DNA of 45,243 nt from a bacterium HR30 (GTDB lineage Bacteria > Desulfobacterota > Binatia > HRBIN30): the NCBI GenBank assembly GCA_002898795.1, contig BEIG01000015.1, positions 1 through 45,243 of the forward strand. The letters run 5' to 3'. The notes below the pieces were generated by a model, which did no database searches, was not told the DNA's origin, and worked only from the letters and a program-made list of their open reading frames with translations. A program made the position numbers and the translations under genes. Numbering within the stretch: the stretch's first letter is position 1; every line of letters starts with the position of its first letter. Below are positions 17,117 to 25,847 of this stretch, piece by piece.

Positions 17117-17500
17117 ATGCCGATTCGAGTTTTGGTCGTGGACGACAACCCAGATAGCCTCGTCATCACCCGGGGTATTCTCGAGCCAAAGGGCTACGAG
17201 GTGATCGAAGCCACAAGCGGCCCACAAGCGCTCGCGCTGGTGGAGCAAAGCCCTCCGGATGTGGTGCTCCTCGACATCATGATGCCCGGAATGAGCGGGC
17301 TCGAGGTGCTTCAACAATTGAAGGAGCGTTACGAAACTGCCCGCATTCCGGTCATCCTCGTCACGGCAAAAACTGCAGACGAGGATGTGGTGCAAGGCTA
17401 CCAATCTGGAGCCGATTACTACATCACCAAGCCGTTTACTGGGACGCAACTCTTGTATGGGATCGAGTTGGTCCTCGGGCGCGAGAACTCGTGTGACTAA
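17117..17500 (+). CDS. Single-domain response regulator (CheY-like)
   Basis: A 127-residue receiver domain with no output domain. The acidic pocket is D9-D10, the phosphoacceptor is D53 (VVLLDIMMP), the switch Thr is T83 (ILVTAKT) and the conserved Lys is K105 (YYITKPF). All key residues are present, so it should be phosphorylated by a histidine kinase that is not in the window. Many bacteria place such a gene next to tmk or pili genes. Here it stands between the pilin cluster and tmk and overlaps the tmk start. It may regulate motility or pili or share only the transcript; the partner is unknown. Confidence 0.9.
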   Translation: MPIRVLVVDDNPDSLVITRGILEPKGYEVIEATSGPQALALVEQSPPDVVLLDIMMPGMSGLEVLQQLKERYETARIPVILVTAKTADEDVVQGYQSGADYYITKPFTGTQLLYGIELVLGRENSCD

Positions 17501-18116
17501 CCGTGGCCACCTCATTGTTTTCGAAGGGGTCGAAGGCGCGGGCAAATCCACCCACCTGCAACGGGCAGCGGCTGCTTTGCGTGCTCGTGGTCGAGCCGTC
17601 GTGGAAACGGCGGAGCCTGGTGGCACGCCCTTAGGGAAGCGCCTTCGAGCCCTGCTGATGGATGCAAACAACGCTGCCCCGACGCCCTGGACAGAGTTGT
17701 TCCTCTACCTGGCTGACCGCGCGGAACATGTGGCCACGTTCCTCCAACCCGCTCTGGCGCGTGGGGAGTTGGTACTCTGCGATCGGTTTTCCCCTTCCAC
17801 CCTAGCCTACCAGGGCTACGGGCGTGGGCTCGACTTGCATGTTGTCCGACAACTCGACGAGGTTGCGCGCCAGGGCCTCCAGCCCGATTTGGTGATCTTG
17901 CTGGACTGTCCGGTCGAGCTTGGTCTCGAGCGGGCAGGTCGCAACGATCGTTTTCACCGGGAGTCTCTAGCTTTCCACGAGCGGGTGCGCGCTGGATTCC
18001 TGGCCCTCGCAAGCGAAGCGCCAAACCAGTTTGTTGTGATCGACACTCGTGCCCCGGCAGATCGGGTGCACGCTCAAATCCTTGCTGCTGTTGACCGATG
18101 CCTCGCGCTGGACTGA
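17493..18116 (+). CDS. tmk: Thymidylate kinase
   Basis: A 207-residue enzyme that phosphorylates dTMP to dTDP with ATP. Seen are the P-loop FEGVEGAGKST at 10-20, the substrate stretch TAEPGGTPLGKRLR, the DR(F/Y) motif LCDRFSPSTLAYQGYGRGL, DLVILLDCPVELGLERAG and the lid region RNDRFHRESLAFHERVR. The GTG at 17493 overlaps the response regulator stop by eight bases, and the family start pattern begins a few residues later. Only a weak ribosome site is seen, so translational coupling is likely. holB overlaps the end by 19 bases. Confidence 0.95.
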   Translation: MTNRGHLIVFEGVEGAGKSTHLQRAAAALRARGRAVVETAEPGGTPLGKRLRALLMDANNAAPTPWTELFLYLADRAEHVATFLQPALARGELVLCDRFSPSTLAYQGYGRGLDLHVVRQLDEVARQGLQPDLVILLDCPVELGLERAGRNDRFHRESLAFHERVRAGFLALASEAPNQFVVIDTRAPADRVHAQILAAVDRCLALD

Positions 18117-19057
18117 CTCGCTTTGCCGACTTGGTGGGGCTCGACTCCGTCCATTCCACCCTGCGGGACAGTGTACGGCGGGGGCAGGCCGCGCAAAGCC
18201 TCTTATTGGTTGGCGCGGAGGGCGTTGGCAAACGCAGCCTGGCTCGGGCCTGGGTAGCGTGGCTCTGCTGTCAGCAGGGGCACGAAGTTTCGGATGCTTG
18301 TGGCGAGTGTCCCGCTTGCATTCAGCTCGCTGCCGGGACTTACCCCGATGTTCTTTGGATTGCGCCTCCTCCGGGCAAGCGCGAGATCAGCATCGAGCGG
18401 GCTCGAGAACTCAAGCGATTTCTTGCCCTCGCCCCGCCTGCGGGTGGTGCACGCATCGCGGTAGTGGAAACGGCAGAGTCGCTCACCACAGCAGCACAAA
18501 ACGCGCTCCTCAAAACGCTCGAAGAGCCCCCACCCCGCACTTGGCTGGTGCTCACCACCAATGCTCCGGATGCCTTGCTGCCAACCGTGCGCTCGCGCTG
18601 CCAGCGGGTGGCCGTACCCCCCTTACCGCCCGACCTCATGCGGGAAGCACTGTTGCGTCACGGGCTTTCCCCTGAGGAGATCGGCCCACTTTTGCCGCTG
18701 GCGCAAGGCAGTGTGGGCCGGGCGCTCAAGCTCCGCGAAATCGTCTCCGGCGAATTAGCCCGTACGATCGCCGAGTTTCTTGGCACGATCGATCGGGCCC
18801 GCTATGCGGCTATTGCTCGCTTTGTCGAGGAACTTAACCGTGACGACGGCGCATTGGAGGCTCGGCTACAAATAATGATCGAGGTGCTACGCACACAGGC
18901 GCTAGAATCTTGGCCAGAGCGACCAGGCGCCTCCCGCCTCGCGTTGGCGCGGGCAGAGGCTTTGTTCCGCGCATGGCGCACGCTACGCGAGGGCTATCCC
19001 AATCGGTCCCTCTTGCTCGAAAGTGTTCTGCTCGAAATGGCAAAGGCACAACCATGA
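18098..19057 (+). CDS. holB: DNA polymerase III delta' subunit
   Basis: A 319-residue AAA+ clamp-loader subunit that helps load the sliding clamp at the replication fork. It has a P-loop-like GAEGVGKR at 39-46, a zinc module with cysteines at 57 or 58, 68, 71 and 74, the sensor region AVVETAESLTTAAQNALLKT followed by LEEPPP, and the SRC motif at 166-168 that supplies the arginine finger. Overlap with tmk and an ATGA overlap with ricT show a tightly packed operon. The tmk-holB-ricT-metG-tatD order is known from many bacteria. Confidence 0.95.
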   Translation: MPRAGLTRFADLVGLDSVHSTLRDSVRRGQAAQSLLLVGAEGVGKRSLARAWVAWLCCQQGHEVSDACGECPACIQLAAGTYPDVLWIAPPPGKREISIERARELKRFLALAPPAGGARIAVVETAESLTTAAQNALLKTLEEPPPRTWLVLTTNAPDALLPTVRSRCQRVAVPPLPPDLMREALLRHGLSPEEIGPLLPLAQGSVGRALKLREIVSGELARTIAEFLGTIDRARYAAIARFVEELNRDDGALEARLQIMIEVLRTQALESWPERPGASRLALARAEALFRAWRTLREGYPNRSLLLESVLLEMAKAQP

Positions 19058-19965
19058 GCGAACCCACCACAGAAACAGTCGCGGAAGAATCACGGCCACG
19101 CCAACTAGTCGGGGTCAAGTTCCACAACGTCGGGCCCATCCACGCCTACGACCCGAGCGGACTGGAGCTGCGTTGGGGAGACGTGGTCGTGGTCGCAACC
19201 GAAGATGGACAACGCCTTGGGGTCGTTACCGCGCTTCCGTCCAACTACGAAGCTCCGGCGGAGCCAGTTCGCCGCGTTCTCCGAAAGGCCAACGAAGCGG
19301 ACTTCGATCGTGAAGATCGCTTGCGCGAGCAAGAGCAGCGCGCTTTTCGGCTTTGCCTCGCCCGCATCCAGGAACGCGAGTTGCCGATGAAACTCGTGCG
19401 GGTGGAACAAAGCCCCGACGGTGGAAGAATTGTCTTTTACTTTTACTCCGAGGGACGCGTGGATTTTCGCGACCTCGTGCGCGAACTCGCACAAGCCTTG
19501 CACACTCGCATCGAGATGAAGCAAATCGGCTCCCGCGAAGAAGCGAAGATGATCGGGGCAGTCGGCCCGTGCGGGCGCGAGCTTTGCTGCTCCACGTTTT
19601 TGCGGAACCCGGGTGGCGTGTCCGTCAAGATGGCGAAAACTCAGGGACTGTCACTCAACCCCTCGAAACTCGCTGGAATGTGCGGGCGACTCAAGTGTTG
19701 CTTGCGCTACGAATACGACACGTATCTCGAACTTGGGCGGAGCTTACCTCAGGTGGGCAAAAAGGTTCTCTCGGTTCACGGGGCGGGGGTAGTGCAACGG
19801 CAAAATATCTTAAAGCAAACGGTTCTTCTTCAGCTCGAAGAAAGCGGCGCCATCGTCGAGGCCAGCTTGGATGACCTCGTGGTAGCGAAAACCGAAACCG
19901 AAGCTGGCCAAACCGTCGAGGCTGCTCCCCCGAAGGGCAGCGATTCGCCCGAGGAGACCGCGTAG
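19054..19965 (+). CDS. ricT: PSP1/RicT (YaaT) family protein
   Basis: A 303-residue protein with the PSP1 C-terminal domain. The start at ATG 19054 overlaps the holB stop; a longer frame would lie inside holB. Two conserved cysteine sets are present: GPCGRELCCSTFL with Cys173, 178 and 179, and GMCGRLKCCLRYE with Cys210, 215 and 216. In Bacillus the homologue works with RicA and RicF, binds iron-sulfur clusters and affects RNase Y and phosphorelay signalling. No ricA or ricF is visible here, so partners may differ. The C-terminal 40 residues are acidic and low in complexity. Confidence 0.92.
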   Translation: MSEPTTETVAEESRPRQLVGVKFHNVGPIHAYDPSGLELRWGDVVVVATEDGQRLGVVTALPSNYEAPAEPVRRVLRKANEADFDREDRLREQEQRAFRLCLARIQERELPMKLVRVEQSPDGGRIVFYFYSEGRVDFRDLVRELAQALHTRIEMKQIGSREEAKMIGAVGPCGRELCCSTFLRNPGGVSVKMAKTQGLSLNPSKLAGMCGRLKCCLRYEYDTYLELGRSLPQVGKKVLSVHGAGVVQRQNILKQTVLLQLEESGAIVEASLDDLVVAKTETEAGQTVEAAPPKGSDSPEETA

Positions 19966-20035
19966 CCCGCGTGCCCTCGAAAGCGAGGTCAGCGCACGTG
20001 CCACAACTTCCTGAGTCCGATAAAGAAGACAGGCC

Positions 20036-21589
20036 ATGGAACGTTTCTACGTGACCACGCCCATCTACTACATCAACGCGGAGCCACACCTCGGCCACAC
20101 CTATACGATGGTCGTGGCCGACACCCTGGCACGCTTCTACCGCGCCAAAGGGGTCGAAACATTCGTGGTTACAGGCACAGACGAACACGGCGACAAAATT
20201 GCGGCGATTGCTGCCGCACACGGCGAGAATCCGAAACTGTATGCCGACCGCATGAGCCCCCTCTTCCAACAAGCGTGGCAGGAGTGCGGGTTTTTGGTGG
20301 ATCAGTTCGTTCGCACTACCGATCCCCGGCACGAACAACTCGTGCAAGAGTTTCTGCAACGAGTGTACGACAATGGCGATATTTATTTCAGCCGCTACGC
20401 CGGCCTTTATTGCACGGGGTGCGAACGGTTTCTCACAGAAAAAGAACTTGTCGGCGGCAACTGCCCGGACCACAAACGGCCGCCCGAACCAATCGAAGAA
20501 GAGAATTATTTCTTCCGCATGACCCGTTACCTTCCCGCGGTGCAACAATACTTCGAAGCCCACCCGGATGCGATTTACCCCGAGCACTACCGCAACGAGG
20601 TACTGGCCATGCTGGCAAGCGGCGGCATCGGCGACCTGTGCATTTCTCGACCTAAAACCCGCCTCGACTGGGGGATCGAGTTGCCCTTCGACCGCCGGTA
20701 CGTGTGTTACGTGTGGTTCGATGCGCTCATCAGCTACGTGAGCGGACTGAAAATGCGTGGCGACGACACCTTTCACGCTTTTTGGCCGACTGCACATCAT
20801 GTCATGGCCAAAGACATCCTGAAACCACACGCAATTTTTTGGCCTTCCATGCTACTTGCGCTGCGCCTGCCCTTGTTCCGACGCCTCCTCATCCACGGCT
20901 ACTGGGTTCGTGGCGAAGCGAAAATGTCGAAAAGCCTTGGCAACGTCATCCGGCCCTTGGACATGAAGCAGCAGTTTGGCATCGACACCCTGCGCTATTT
21001 TTTGCTGCGGGAGATGGCCTTTGGGCAGGACGCGTCGTTCAACGAAGACGCATTTGCTGCCCGAGCCAATGCAGACTTGGCCAACGGCCTAGGCAACCTG
21101 GCAAGCCGTGTGCTGTCGATGCAACAGCGGTATTTCGACGGTCAGGTGCAGCCTTTGGATCCGCCCACAGCCGCCGACGACGATCTTCAGGGTGCCTTCG
21201 CTCAGGCGTTGGTCGAAGTGCCGGAATGGACAGAGCAGCTTGCCTTTCACCGCGCCCTCGAAGCCCTGTGGCGCGCTCTCGACCATGCGAACAAATACGT
21301 CGTCGACACTGCGCCCTTTACCCTGGCGCGGGAACGCCAGCAGCTTCCCCGCGTCGGCGGTATTTTGCATCGGTTGCTCGAGTGCCTTTACACCACGGCC
21401 ACGCTCTTGGCCTGGTTCCTACCGGAGACCAGCCAAAAAATCTTTTCTCTACTCGGGGTTACAGCCCCAGTGCGTTTGCCCACCTCACTCGGATGGGGTG
21501 AGCACTTTCCCATCGGGCATCGAGTACAACCCCCCATCACCCTGTTCCCGCGCATCGACTTACAAAAGGAAGCAACCCCGAGGGCGTAA
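20036..21589 (+). CDS. metG: Methionyl-tRNA synthetase
   Basis: A 517-residue class I aminoacyl-tRNA synthetase that charges tRNA-Met. HLGH is at 18-21 and KMSKS at 296-300. The zinc knuckle shows YCTGCERF and GNCPDHKRPP, which is the one-knob type with Cys, Cys, Cys and possibly His. The anticodon-binding helical domain follows (about 355-470). The C-terminal tRNA-binding OB-fold (EMAP-like) domain found in longer MetRS is absent, as in many bacterial short forms. The start is ATG 20036 after a weak purine stretch. tatD follows 43 bases downstream. Confidence 0.96.
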   Translation: MERFYVTTPIYYINAEPHLGHTYTMVVADTLARFYRAKGVETFVVTGTDEHGDKIAAIAAAHGENPKLYADRMSPLFQQAWQECGFLVDQFVRTTDPRHEQLVQEFLQRVYDNGDIYFSRYAGLYCTGCERFLTEKELVGGNCPDHKRPPEPIEEENYFFRMTRYLPAVQQYFEAHPDAIYPEHYRNEVLAMLASGGIGDLCISRPKTRLDWGIELPFDRRYVCYVWFDALISYVSGLKMRGDDTFHAFWPTAHHVMAKDILKPHAIFWPSMLLALRLPLFRRLLIHGYWVRGEAKMSKSLGNVIRPLDMKQQFGIDTLRYFLLREMAFGQDASFNEDAFAARANADLANGLGNLASRVLSMQQRYFDGQVQPLDPPTAADDDLQGAFAQALVEVPEWTEQLAFHRALEALWRALDHANKYVVDTAPFTLARERQQLPRVGGILHRLLECLYTTATLLAWFLPETSQKIFSLLGVTAPVRLPTSLGWGEHFPIGHRVQPPITLFPRIDLQKEATPRA

Positions 21590-21632
21590 CCACACTAGAG
21601 GCGATTGACCGACATTGCCCTAGGAGCCGAGG

Positions 21633-22532
21633 ATGTCCGCCGCCGACCGCACAGCCCCACAGCTTCCCCATCTTCCACCGGAAGTGATCGCCATCGATTC
21701 CCACTGCCACCTGCACGACCGTGCGTATGACGAAGACCGCGCCCAAGTCCTTCAGCGTGCCGAGGCCGCGGGGGTACGGGTGCTGATCGAGATTGGCGCT
21801 TCTGACGGGGTCGAAGGGAACCAACGGGCCTTACGCCTTACGGAACAACATCCGGGCGTGTTCGCCACTGTCGGGATCCACCCTCACGACGCCAAGGAGG
21901 CTACGCCTGCGGTCCTGTCGAGCTTGGAAGCACTCGCTTCCCATCCTCGGGTGGTGGCCATCGGAGAAACTGGCTTAGACTACCACTACAATCATTCTCC
22001 CCGAGAGCAACAACAAGACCTCCTCCGTTATTTCGTTCACCTTGCCCGTCGCGCTGCGTTGCCGCTTACCGTGCACCTGCGTGAGGCGGACGACGACGCA
22101 CTCATGATTCTCCGGTCAGAGCAAGCTCAAGAGGTGGGTGGGGTCATCCACTGTTTCACCGGCGACTGGGCCACAGCCCGGCAGCTTCTCGACCTCGGGT
22201 TCTTCCTTTCGTTCAGCGGGGTAGTCACGTTCAAGAACGCAGAGGCCCTGCGCGAAGTCGCGCGTAAGGTTCCGCGTGATCGGTTTTTACTGGAGACCGA
22301 CTCGCCCTATCTCGCACCTGTCCCAAGGCGTGGCCGACGCAACGAGCCGGCGTTTGTCTTGTACACCGCAGCTTGTGTTGCCGAGGTGCGGAAAGAAAGC
22401 CTCGAAGAGGTGGTGCAACAGGCAACCGAAAACACTACGCGCTGCTTCCCGCGAATCCGCCTGCCGGAGACGAAGCCCGCACTCAAAGCACCGGATGCGC
22501 CAAGGGGGAACGGGATCGCAAAAAGTGACTGA
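21633..22532 (+). CDS. tatD: TatD family metal-dependent hydrolase
   Basis: A 299-residue TIM-barrel deoxyribonuclease-type hydrolase. Metal ligands are all in place: H24 and H26 (IDSHCHL), E112 (GETGLDYH), H148 (TVHLREAD), H173 (VIHCFTG) and D223 (ETDSPYL). Family members are 3'-5' exonucleases linked to DNA repair and quality control. AGGAG precedes the ATG by about nine bases. The last 20 codons beyond the catalytic domain overlap the 3' end of the convergent PD-(D/E)XK-like gene by 50 bases and are low in conservation. It closes the tmk operon. Confidence 0.92.
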   Translation: MSAADRTAPQLPHLPPEVIAIDSHCHLHDRAYDEDRAQVLQRAEAAGVRVLIEIGASDGVEGNQRALRLTEQHPGVFATVGIHPHDAKEATPAVLSSLEALASHPRVVAIGETGLDYHYNHSPREQQQDLLRYFVHLARRAALPLTVHLREADDDALMILRSEQAQEVGGVIHCFTGDWATARQLLDLGFFLSFSGVVTFKNAEALREVARKVPRDRFLLETDSPYLAPVPRRGRRNEPAFVLYTAACVAEVRKESLEEVVQQATENTTRCFPRIRLPETKPALKAPDAPRGNGIAKSD

Positions 22533-23292
22533 TACACGTACCCAAGTTCCCAGCTAGGTCCGGCTCGCTATTGGTGACAAACAAGCAGTTGCGGGCCGTG
22601 AATATTTCTCCGCGGAGTCGGCGCATACGCCCGAGCTGCGGAAGTTCCTGACGTGCCGCACGCTGAATCGCCGGCACGAGTTTGTCTAACATTCGCAACT
22701 GGGTGTCGTTGATGAGCACTGCCATATCCGGCGCCAGAGTAGCGACCCGCTTCACGAAGGCTGCCATCTGTGCCGCTTCAATGTTGCGCGGGGCAGCGGA
22801 TTTCGTCTCCACGTACAACAGCAAACCTTCCGCAGTCGCAACCACGTCATAGTCGCCCCCTCCGCGGGCCTTGCTCGGACGCAAGTTCCACAGGCTCGCC
22901 ATACCGAACTCTCGATGCAGCACTTCGGCAACGTACCACTCCAAAGTGGGACCGAACGACCGCACATCGGCTCGCTTGAGCTCGGCCTTCCCCTCTCTCC
23001 TCTGGATTAACCCGAGTTCTTCCAGTTCGCCGAGATACTGCTTCGCGACCTCGAGCGAGCAGTAGTGGGTCAGTTGTTCCGCCGTCGCCCCGTGTCGCAA
23101 GCGAATCAAATCGCGCAAAAACAAGCGGAAAGAGTAATGCCCAAGCAGCTTGTACAAACGTTCCCTCGCTTCCTCACTCGAGGGAACGAGGGCGCCCTCG
23201 CGCCGACCAAGCCGGCACACGACTCCGCGTCGGCGTAACGCATCCAGTACTTCGCGTTCGAGCGGCTTCAGCCGGTCCGCGGGCGCATCCAT
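22483..23292 (-). CDS. Winged-helix plus PD-(D/E)XK nuclease-like protein
   Basis: A 269-residue protein. Residues about 45-108 look like a winged helix (SFRLFLRDLIRLRHGATAEQ, then a recognition-helix-like stretch). Residues about 115-170 carry a nuclease core: E118 in a helix, GGGDYDVV with D147/D149, a hydrophobic strand LLLYV, then E162-T-K164, giving the D-x12-E-x-K arrangement of PD-(D/E)XK enzymes. The last part (about 180-269) is helical and basic. I know no named family for it. The combination suggests a DNA-binding nuclease or repair factor. It is divergent from uvrC (175 bases) and convergent with tatD, overlapping it by 50 bases. The catalytic assignment is an inference from motif spacing. 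Confidence 0.75.
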   Translation of the reverse strand: MDAPADRLKPLEREVLDALRRRGVVCRLGRREGALVPSSEEARERLYKLLGHYSFRLFLRDLIRLRHGATAEQLTHYCSLEVAKQYLGELEELGLIQRREGKAELKRADVRSFGPTLEWYVAEVLHREFGMASLWNLRPSKARGGGDYDVVATAEGLLLYVETKSAAPRNIEAAQMAAFVKRVATLAPDMAVLINDTQLRMLDKLVPAIQRAARQELPQLGRMRRLRGEIFTARNCLFVTNSEPDLAGNLGTCISHFLRSRSPLAHPVL

Positions 23293-23315
23293 GTGGGTCT
23301 CTTGTCATCTTGAAC

Positions 23316-23341
23316 GGACTGGGTTGCAACCCTTGGAGTCC
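23316..23341. repeat. Palindrome in the uvrC divergent promoter region
   Basis: A perfect 12-bp palindrome, GGGTTGCAACCC (23321-23332), is flanked by GGACT and AGTCC (23316-23320 and 23337-23341), which can also pair with a four-base bulge on one side. It lies between the start of the nuclease-like gene and uvrC, a good place for an operator. It does not match the LexA consensus sites I know. Confidence 0.45.
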
Positions 23342-23453
23342 TTCTTGCGCACGGCGTTTTCTTCCACTGAGCGAGCGCTCCAGCGGCTTTGCGCCCTGCG
23401 GTTCGGTTAGGCTCGCATCCGCACACCGGCCTTCTCGCAGGTGGCATCACGGT

Positions 23454-23459
23454 TATACT
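23454..23459 (+). promoter_or_regulatory. Likely -10 element of uvrC
   Basis: TATACT ends eight bases before GTG 23468. The -35 region (around TTCTCG, 23432-23437) is weak. With a usual 6-8-base gap from the -10 element to the start of transcription, the first base would fall at or next to the GTG, so the mRNA could be leaderless. Confidence 0.5.
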
Positions 23460-23467
23460 TGCCCTTC

Positions 23468-25489
23468 GTGACGGACGTACCTCCCCCTGCAGACTCACCT
23501 TCGGCGCCGGCCTGGGCGGAAAAGCTCGAGTCGATCCCGGCTCGCCCTGGGGTCTATCTACTCAAGGATGCCTCCGGAAAGGTGATCTATGTGGGGAAAG
23601 CCAAAAACCTGCGCAGCCGTGTGCGCCAGTACGTCCGAGGCGGTGACGAGCGTTCCCAAATTCGGTTCCTCCTATCCAAGGTCGCCGACGTGGAAACATT
23701 GGTTACCGCCAACGACAAAGAGGCGCTGATTCTCGAGAACAACCTCATCAAGCAGTACAAGCCCCGGTACAACATTCGTTTGAAGGACGACAAGTCCTAC
23801 GTCAGCGTGAAGGTGACGTTGCAAGACCCGTGGCCGCGCATTTTGGTAACGCGCCGCATCGTCAAGGACGGCAGCCGCTACTTCGGTCCCTATGACTCCG
23901 CAGCGAGCGTGCGCGAAACTCTCGACACCATCCGCAAAGTCATTCCCCTGCGGACCTGCCCCGACGCAGTATTTCGCAACCGCTCCCGCCCTTGTCTCGA
24001 GTACCAAATCAAGCGTTGCCTAGCACCATGCTGCCTGCCCGTAGACCGCCAAGAATACGAACGACACCTGCGCGAGGCCATCCTGCTTCTCGAAGGGAAA
24101 AGCCAACAACTCCTCCACCAACTGACTGCGGAGATGGAGCAAGCTGCCGAGGAGTTGCGGTTCGAAGACGCCGCCCGTCTTCGCGACCGCATTCGTGCGA
24201 TCGAACGCACCCAAGAGCGGCAGCAAGTCTTCGCCCACCACCGAGGTGACATGGACGTCTGGGGATTTTATCGAGAGGGCGGCTTCCTGGAGGTCGAGGT
24301 GTTGTTTCTCCGTCAAGGGAAACTCACCAGCCATCAGCGGTACAGTTTGAACGACCTCGAGTTCCCCGACGAGGAGATCCTGTCCATGTTGCTGCAGCAG
24401 TTTTACCAGGGCGATCGCTACATCCCCGACGAGGTTTTGGTTCCGTCGGCGCTCGACGACGCGGAAACGTTGGAAGAATGGCTCTCCGAACGGAAGGGAC
24501 AACGAGTGATCGTTCACCGCCCGCAACGAGGCGACAAGGTTCGCCTCGTCGAACTGGCACAAGAAAACGCCGCGCAAGCGTTCCGCCAGCGCCAAGACAC
24601 CGCCCATCAGCGAGCACGCATGTGTGTCGAGCTGCAACGAGCCCTCCACCTGCGCCGTTACCCGCATCGGATCGAGTGCTTCGATATCTCGAACTTGCAA
24701 GGCCGAGTTGCGGTTGGTTCTCAAGTGACCTTTGTGGACGGCGAGCCAGACAAGGATCTCTACCGTCGTTACCGGATCAAAACCGTGCACCAAGCCGACG
24801 ACTTTGCCATGATGTCCGAAGTGCTGTCGCGCCGCTTCTTGCGAGCCCAAGAGGAAGGCGCCTATCCGGATTTGATTGTCATCGACGGCGGCAAGGGACA
24901 GCTCAACGTTGCGCTCGAGGTGTTGAAAAACCTCGGAATCGACCAGGTCGAGGCCATCGCGCTCGCCAAGGATCGTGTCGAGCGCGCACCCCAATCGCGA
25001 GAGTTAAACCGCAGCGAGGAGCGGGTGTTCCTGCCTGGGCGAAAGAACCCCGTGGTACTTCGCCGCAACAGTAATGCGCTTTTCTTGCTCCAGCGTTTGC
25101 GCGACGAGGCGCATCGCTTTGCCATCACCTACCATCGCAAACTGCGCTCGCGAGAGCGGCTACGCTCTGCGCTAGACTCGATTCCCGGAATTGGCGCTGT
25201 GCGGCGCCGCAGGCTTCTTCGACATTTCGGCAGCGTGCGCCGCATGCGCGAGGCAAGCATCGAGGAGCTGATGCAAGTGCCAGGAATCTACCGCAGCTTG
25301 GCTGAGCAAATCCTTGTCGCTCTCAGGGGAGAATTTTCGCCGCCACCATCCGAAGCGCCTTCTGCCAGCCCGATTGAGTCCGCCACAACGGAGCCCCAAC
25401 GGGACACGCAGTTGGCGGGCCCACCAGCGGACGATAGTCCGAATGGATTACCCTCCAGCGACGATTCAACGCCAGGGGATGGGTCGTAG
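23468..25489 (+). CDS. uvrC: Excinuclease ABC subunit C
   Basis: A 673-residue repair nuclease that makes both incisions in nucleotide excision repair. The GIY-YIG domain is GVYLLKDASGKVIYVGKAKN early in the protein; the Cys-rich part RPCLEYQIKRCLAPC follows; the UVR motif is about 70 residues later; the RNase H-like domain is marked by ECFDISNLQG and VIDGGKGQLNVAL; the C-terminal helix-hairpin-helix pair lies near IPGIGAVRRRRLL. A Pro/Ser-rich tail of about 50 residues is extra. GTG 23468 is preferred: it is the first start after the probable -10 element. The frame is open to 23441, but that start would lie upstream of the promoter. Confidence 0.95.
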   Translation: MTDVPPPADSPSAPAWAEKLESIPARPGVYLLKDASGKVIYVGKAKNLRSRVRQYVRGGDERSQIRFLLSKVADVETLVTANDKEALILENNLIKQYKPRYNIRLKDDKSYVSVKVTLQDPWPRILVTRRIVKDGSRYFGPYDSAASVRETLDTIRKVIPLRTCPDAVFRNRSRPCLEYQIKRCLAPCCLPVDRQEYERHLREAILLLEGKSQQLLHQLTAEMEQAAEELRFEDAARLRDRIRAIERTQERQQVFAHHRGDMDVWGFYREGGFLEVEVLFLRQGKLTSHQRYSLNDLEFPDEEILSMLLQQFYQGDRYIPDEVLVPSALDDAETLEEWLSERKGQRVIVHRPQRGDKVRLVELAQENAAQAFRQRQDTAHQRARMCVELQRALHLRRYPHRIECFDISNLQGRVAVGSQVTFVDGEPDKDLYRRYRIKTVHQADDFAMMSEVLSRRFLRAQEEGAYPDLIVIDGGKGQLNVALEVLKNLGIDQVEAIALAKDRVERAPQSRELNRSEERVFLPGRKNPVVLRRNSNALFLLQRLRDEAHRFAITYHRKLRSRERLRSALDSIPGIGAVRRRRLLRHFGSVRRMREASIEELMQVPGIYRSLAEQILVALRGEFSPPPSEAPSASPIESATTEPQRDTQLAGPPADDSPNGLPSSDDSTPGDGS

Positions 25490-25514
25490 CCAAACGGCGG
25501 CAAATAACCAAAAT

Positions 25515-25546
25515 CCCCGAACCCACCGCACCCTTTTTGTTCGGGG
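25515..25546. repeat. 8-bp inverted repeat after uvrC
   Basis: CCCCGAAC (25515-25522) and GTTCGGGG (25539-25546) pair around a 16-base loop rich in T. It follows the uvrC stop by 26 bases and may help end uvrC transcription or protect its mRNA, although no T run follows on the plus strand. Confidence 0.45.
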
Positions 25547-25704
25547 ACTACTGCCGGCGCCCTCAAGCCGGGGGCCGTGCACGCCGTTGCTCAGCCAGCA
25601 CTCCGACCCCCTCACGCACGAACGCAGGGTCAAAGAACTGGGCACAACCGCCACTGGGGGACGCCAGCAGCCCCGCATCGACGCCTTCACAGAACCCCTT
25701 TTCC

Positions 25705-25770
25705 AAAAAACGAAAAGCGCCAGACCCGTGAGCGGTTTGGGGGCAGGGGCTCACGGGCCCGACGCTTTTC
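25705..25770 (-). terminator. Intrinsic terminator of the Cys-rich gene
   Basis: On the minus strand a hairpin is formed by GAAAAGCG/CGCTTTTC and CCCGTGAG/CTCACGGG, separated by a small internal loop, with a 17-base apical loop (arms 25712-25732 and 25750-25770). A GTTTTTT run (25705-25711) follows directly. It lies about 80 bases past the stop of the leftward Cys-rich gene. Confidence 0.78.
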
Positions 25771-25847
25771 CCGCAAGCGGCTTTGCGCCACTTGCGCCGC
25801 GGCCACGGGGGCAGGTGACCGCGTGTTTGTACAGGGGCAATTCAGCT

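Larger units (their letters stand above)
25490..25847. other. Intergenic region between convergent genes, holding terminators
   Basis: About 360 bases between uvrC and the Cys-rich gene. It contains an inverted repeat near the uvrC end and a strong hairpin with a T run for the leftward gene. The open frames here are GC-driven and carry no recognisable product. Confidence 0.55.

Noticed and set aside
19691-20830. 379-codon minus-strand frame across ricT and metG
   Set aside because: Antisense to two well-recognised genes; a shadow caused by GC-rich third positions.
24020-24994. 324-codon minus-strand frame inside uvrC
   Set aside because: Antisense shadow of uvrC; no ribosome site or domain.
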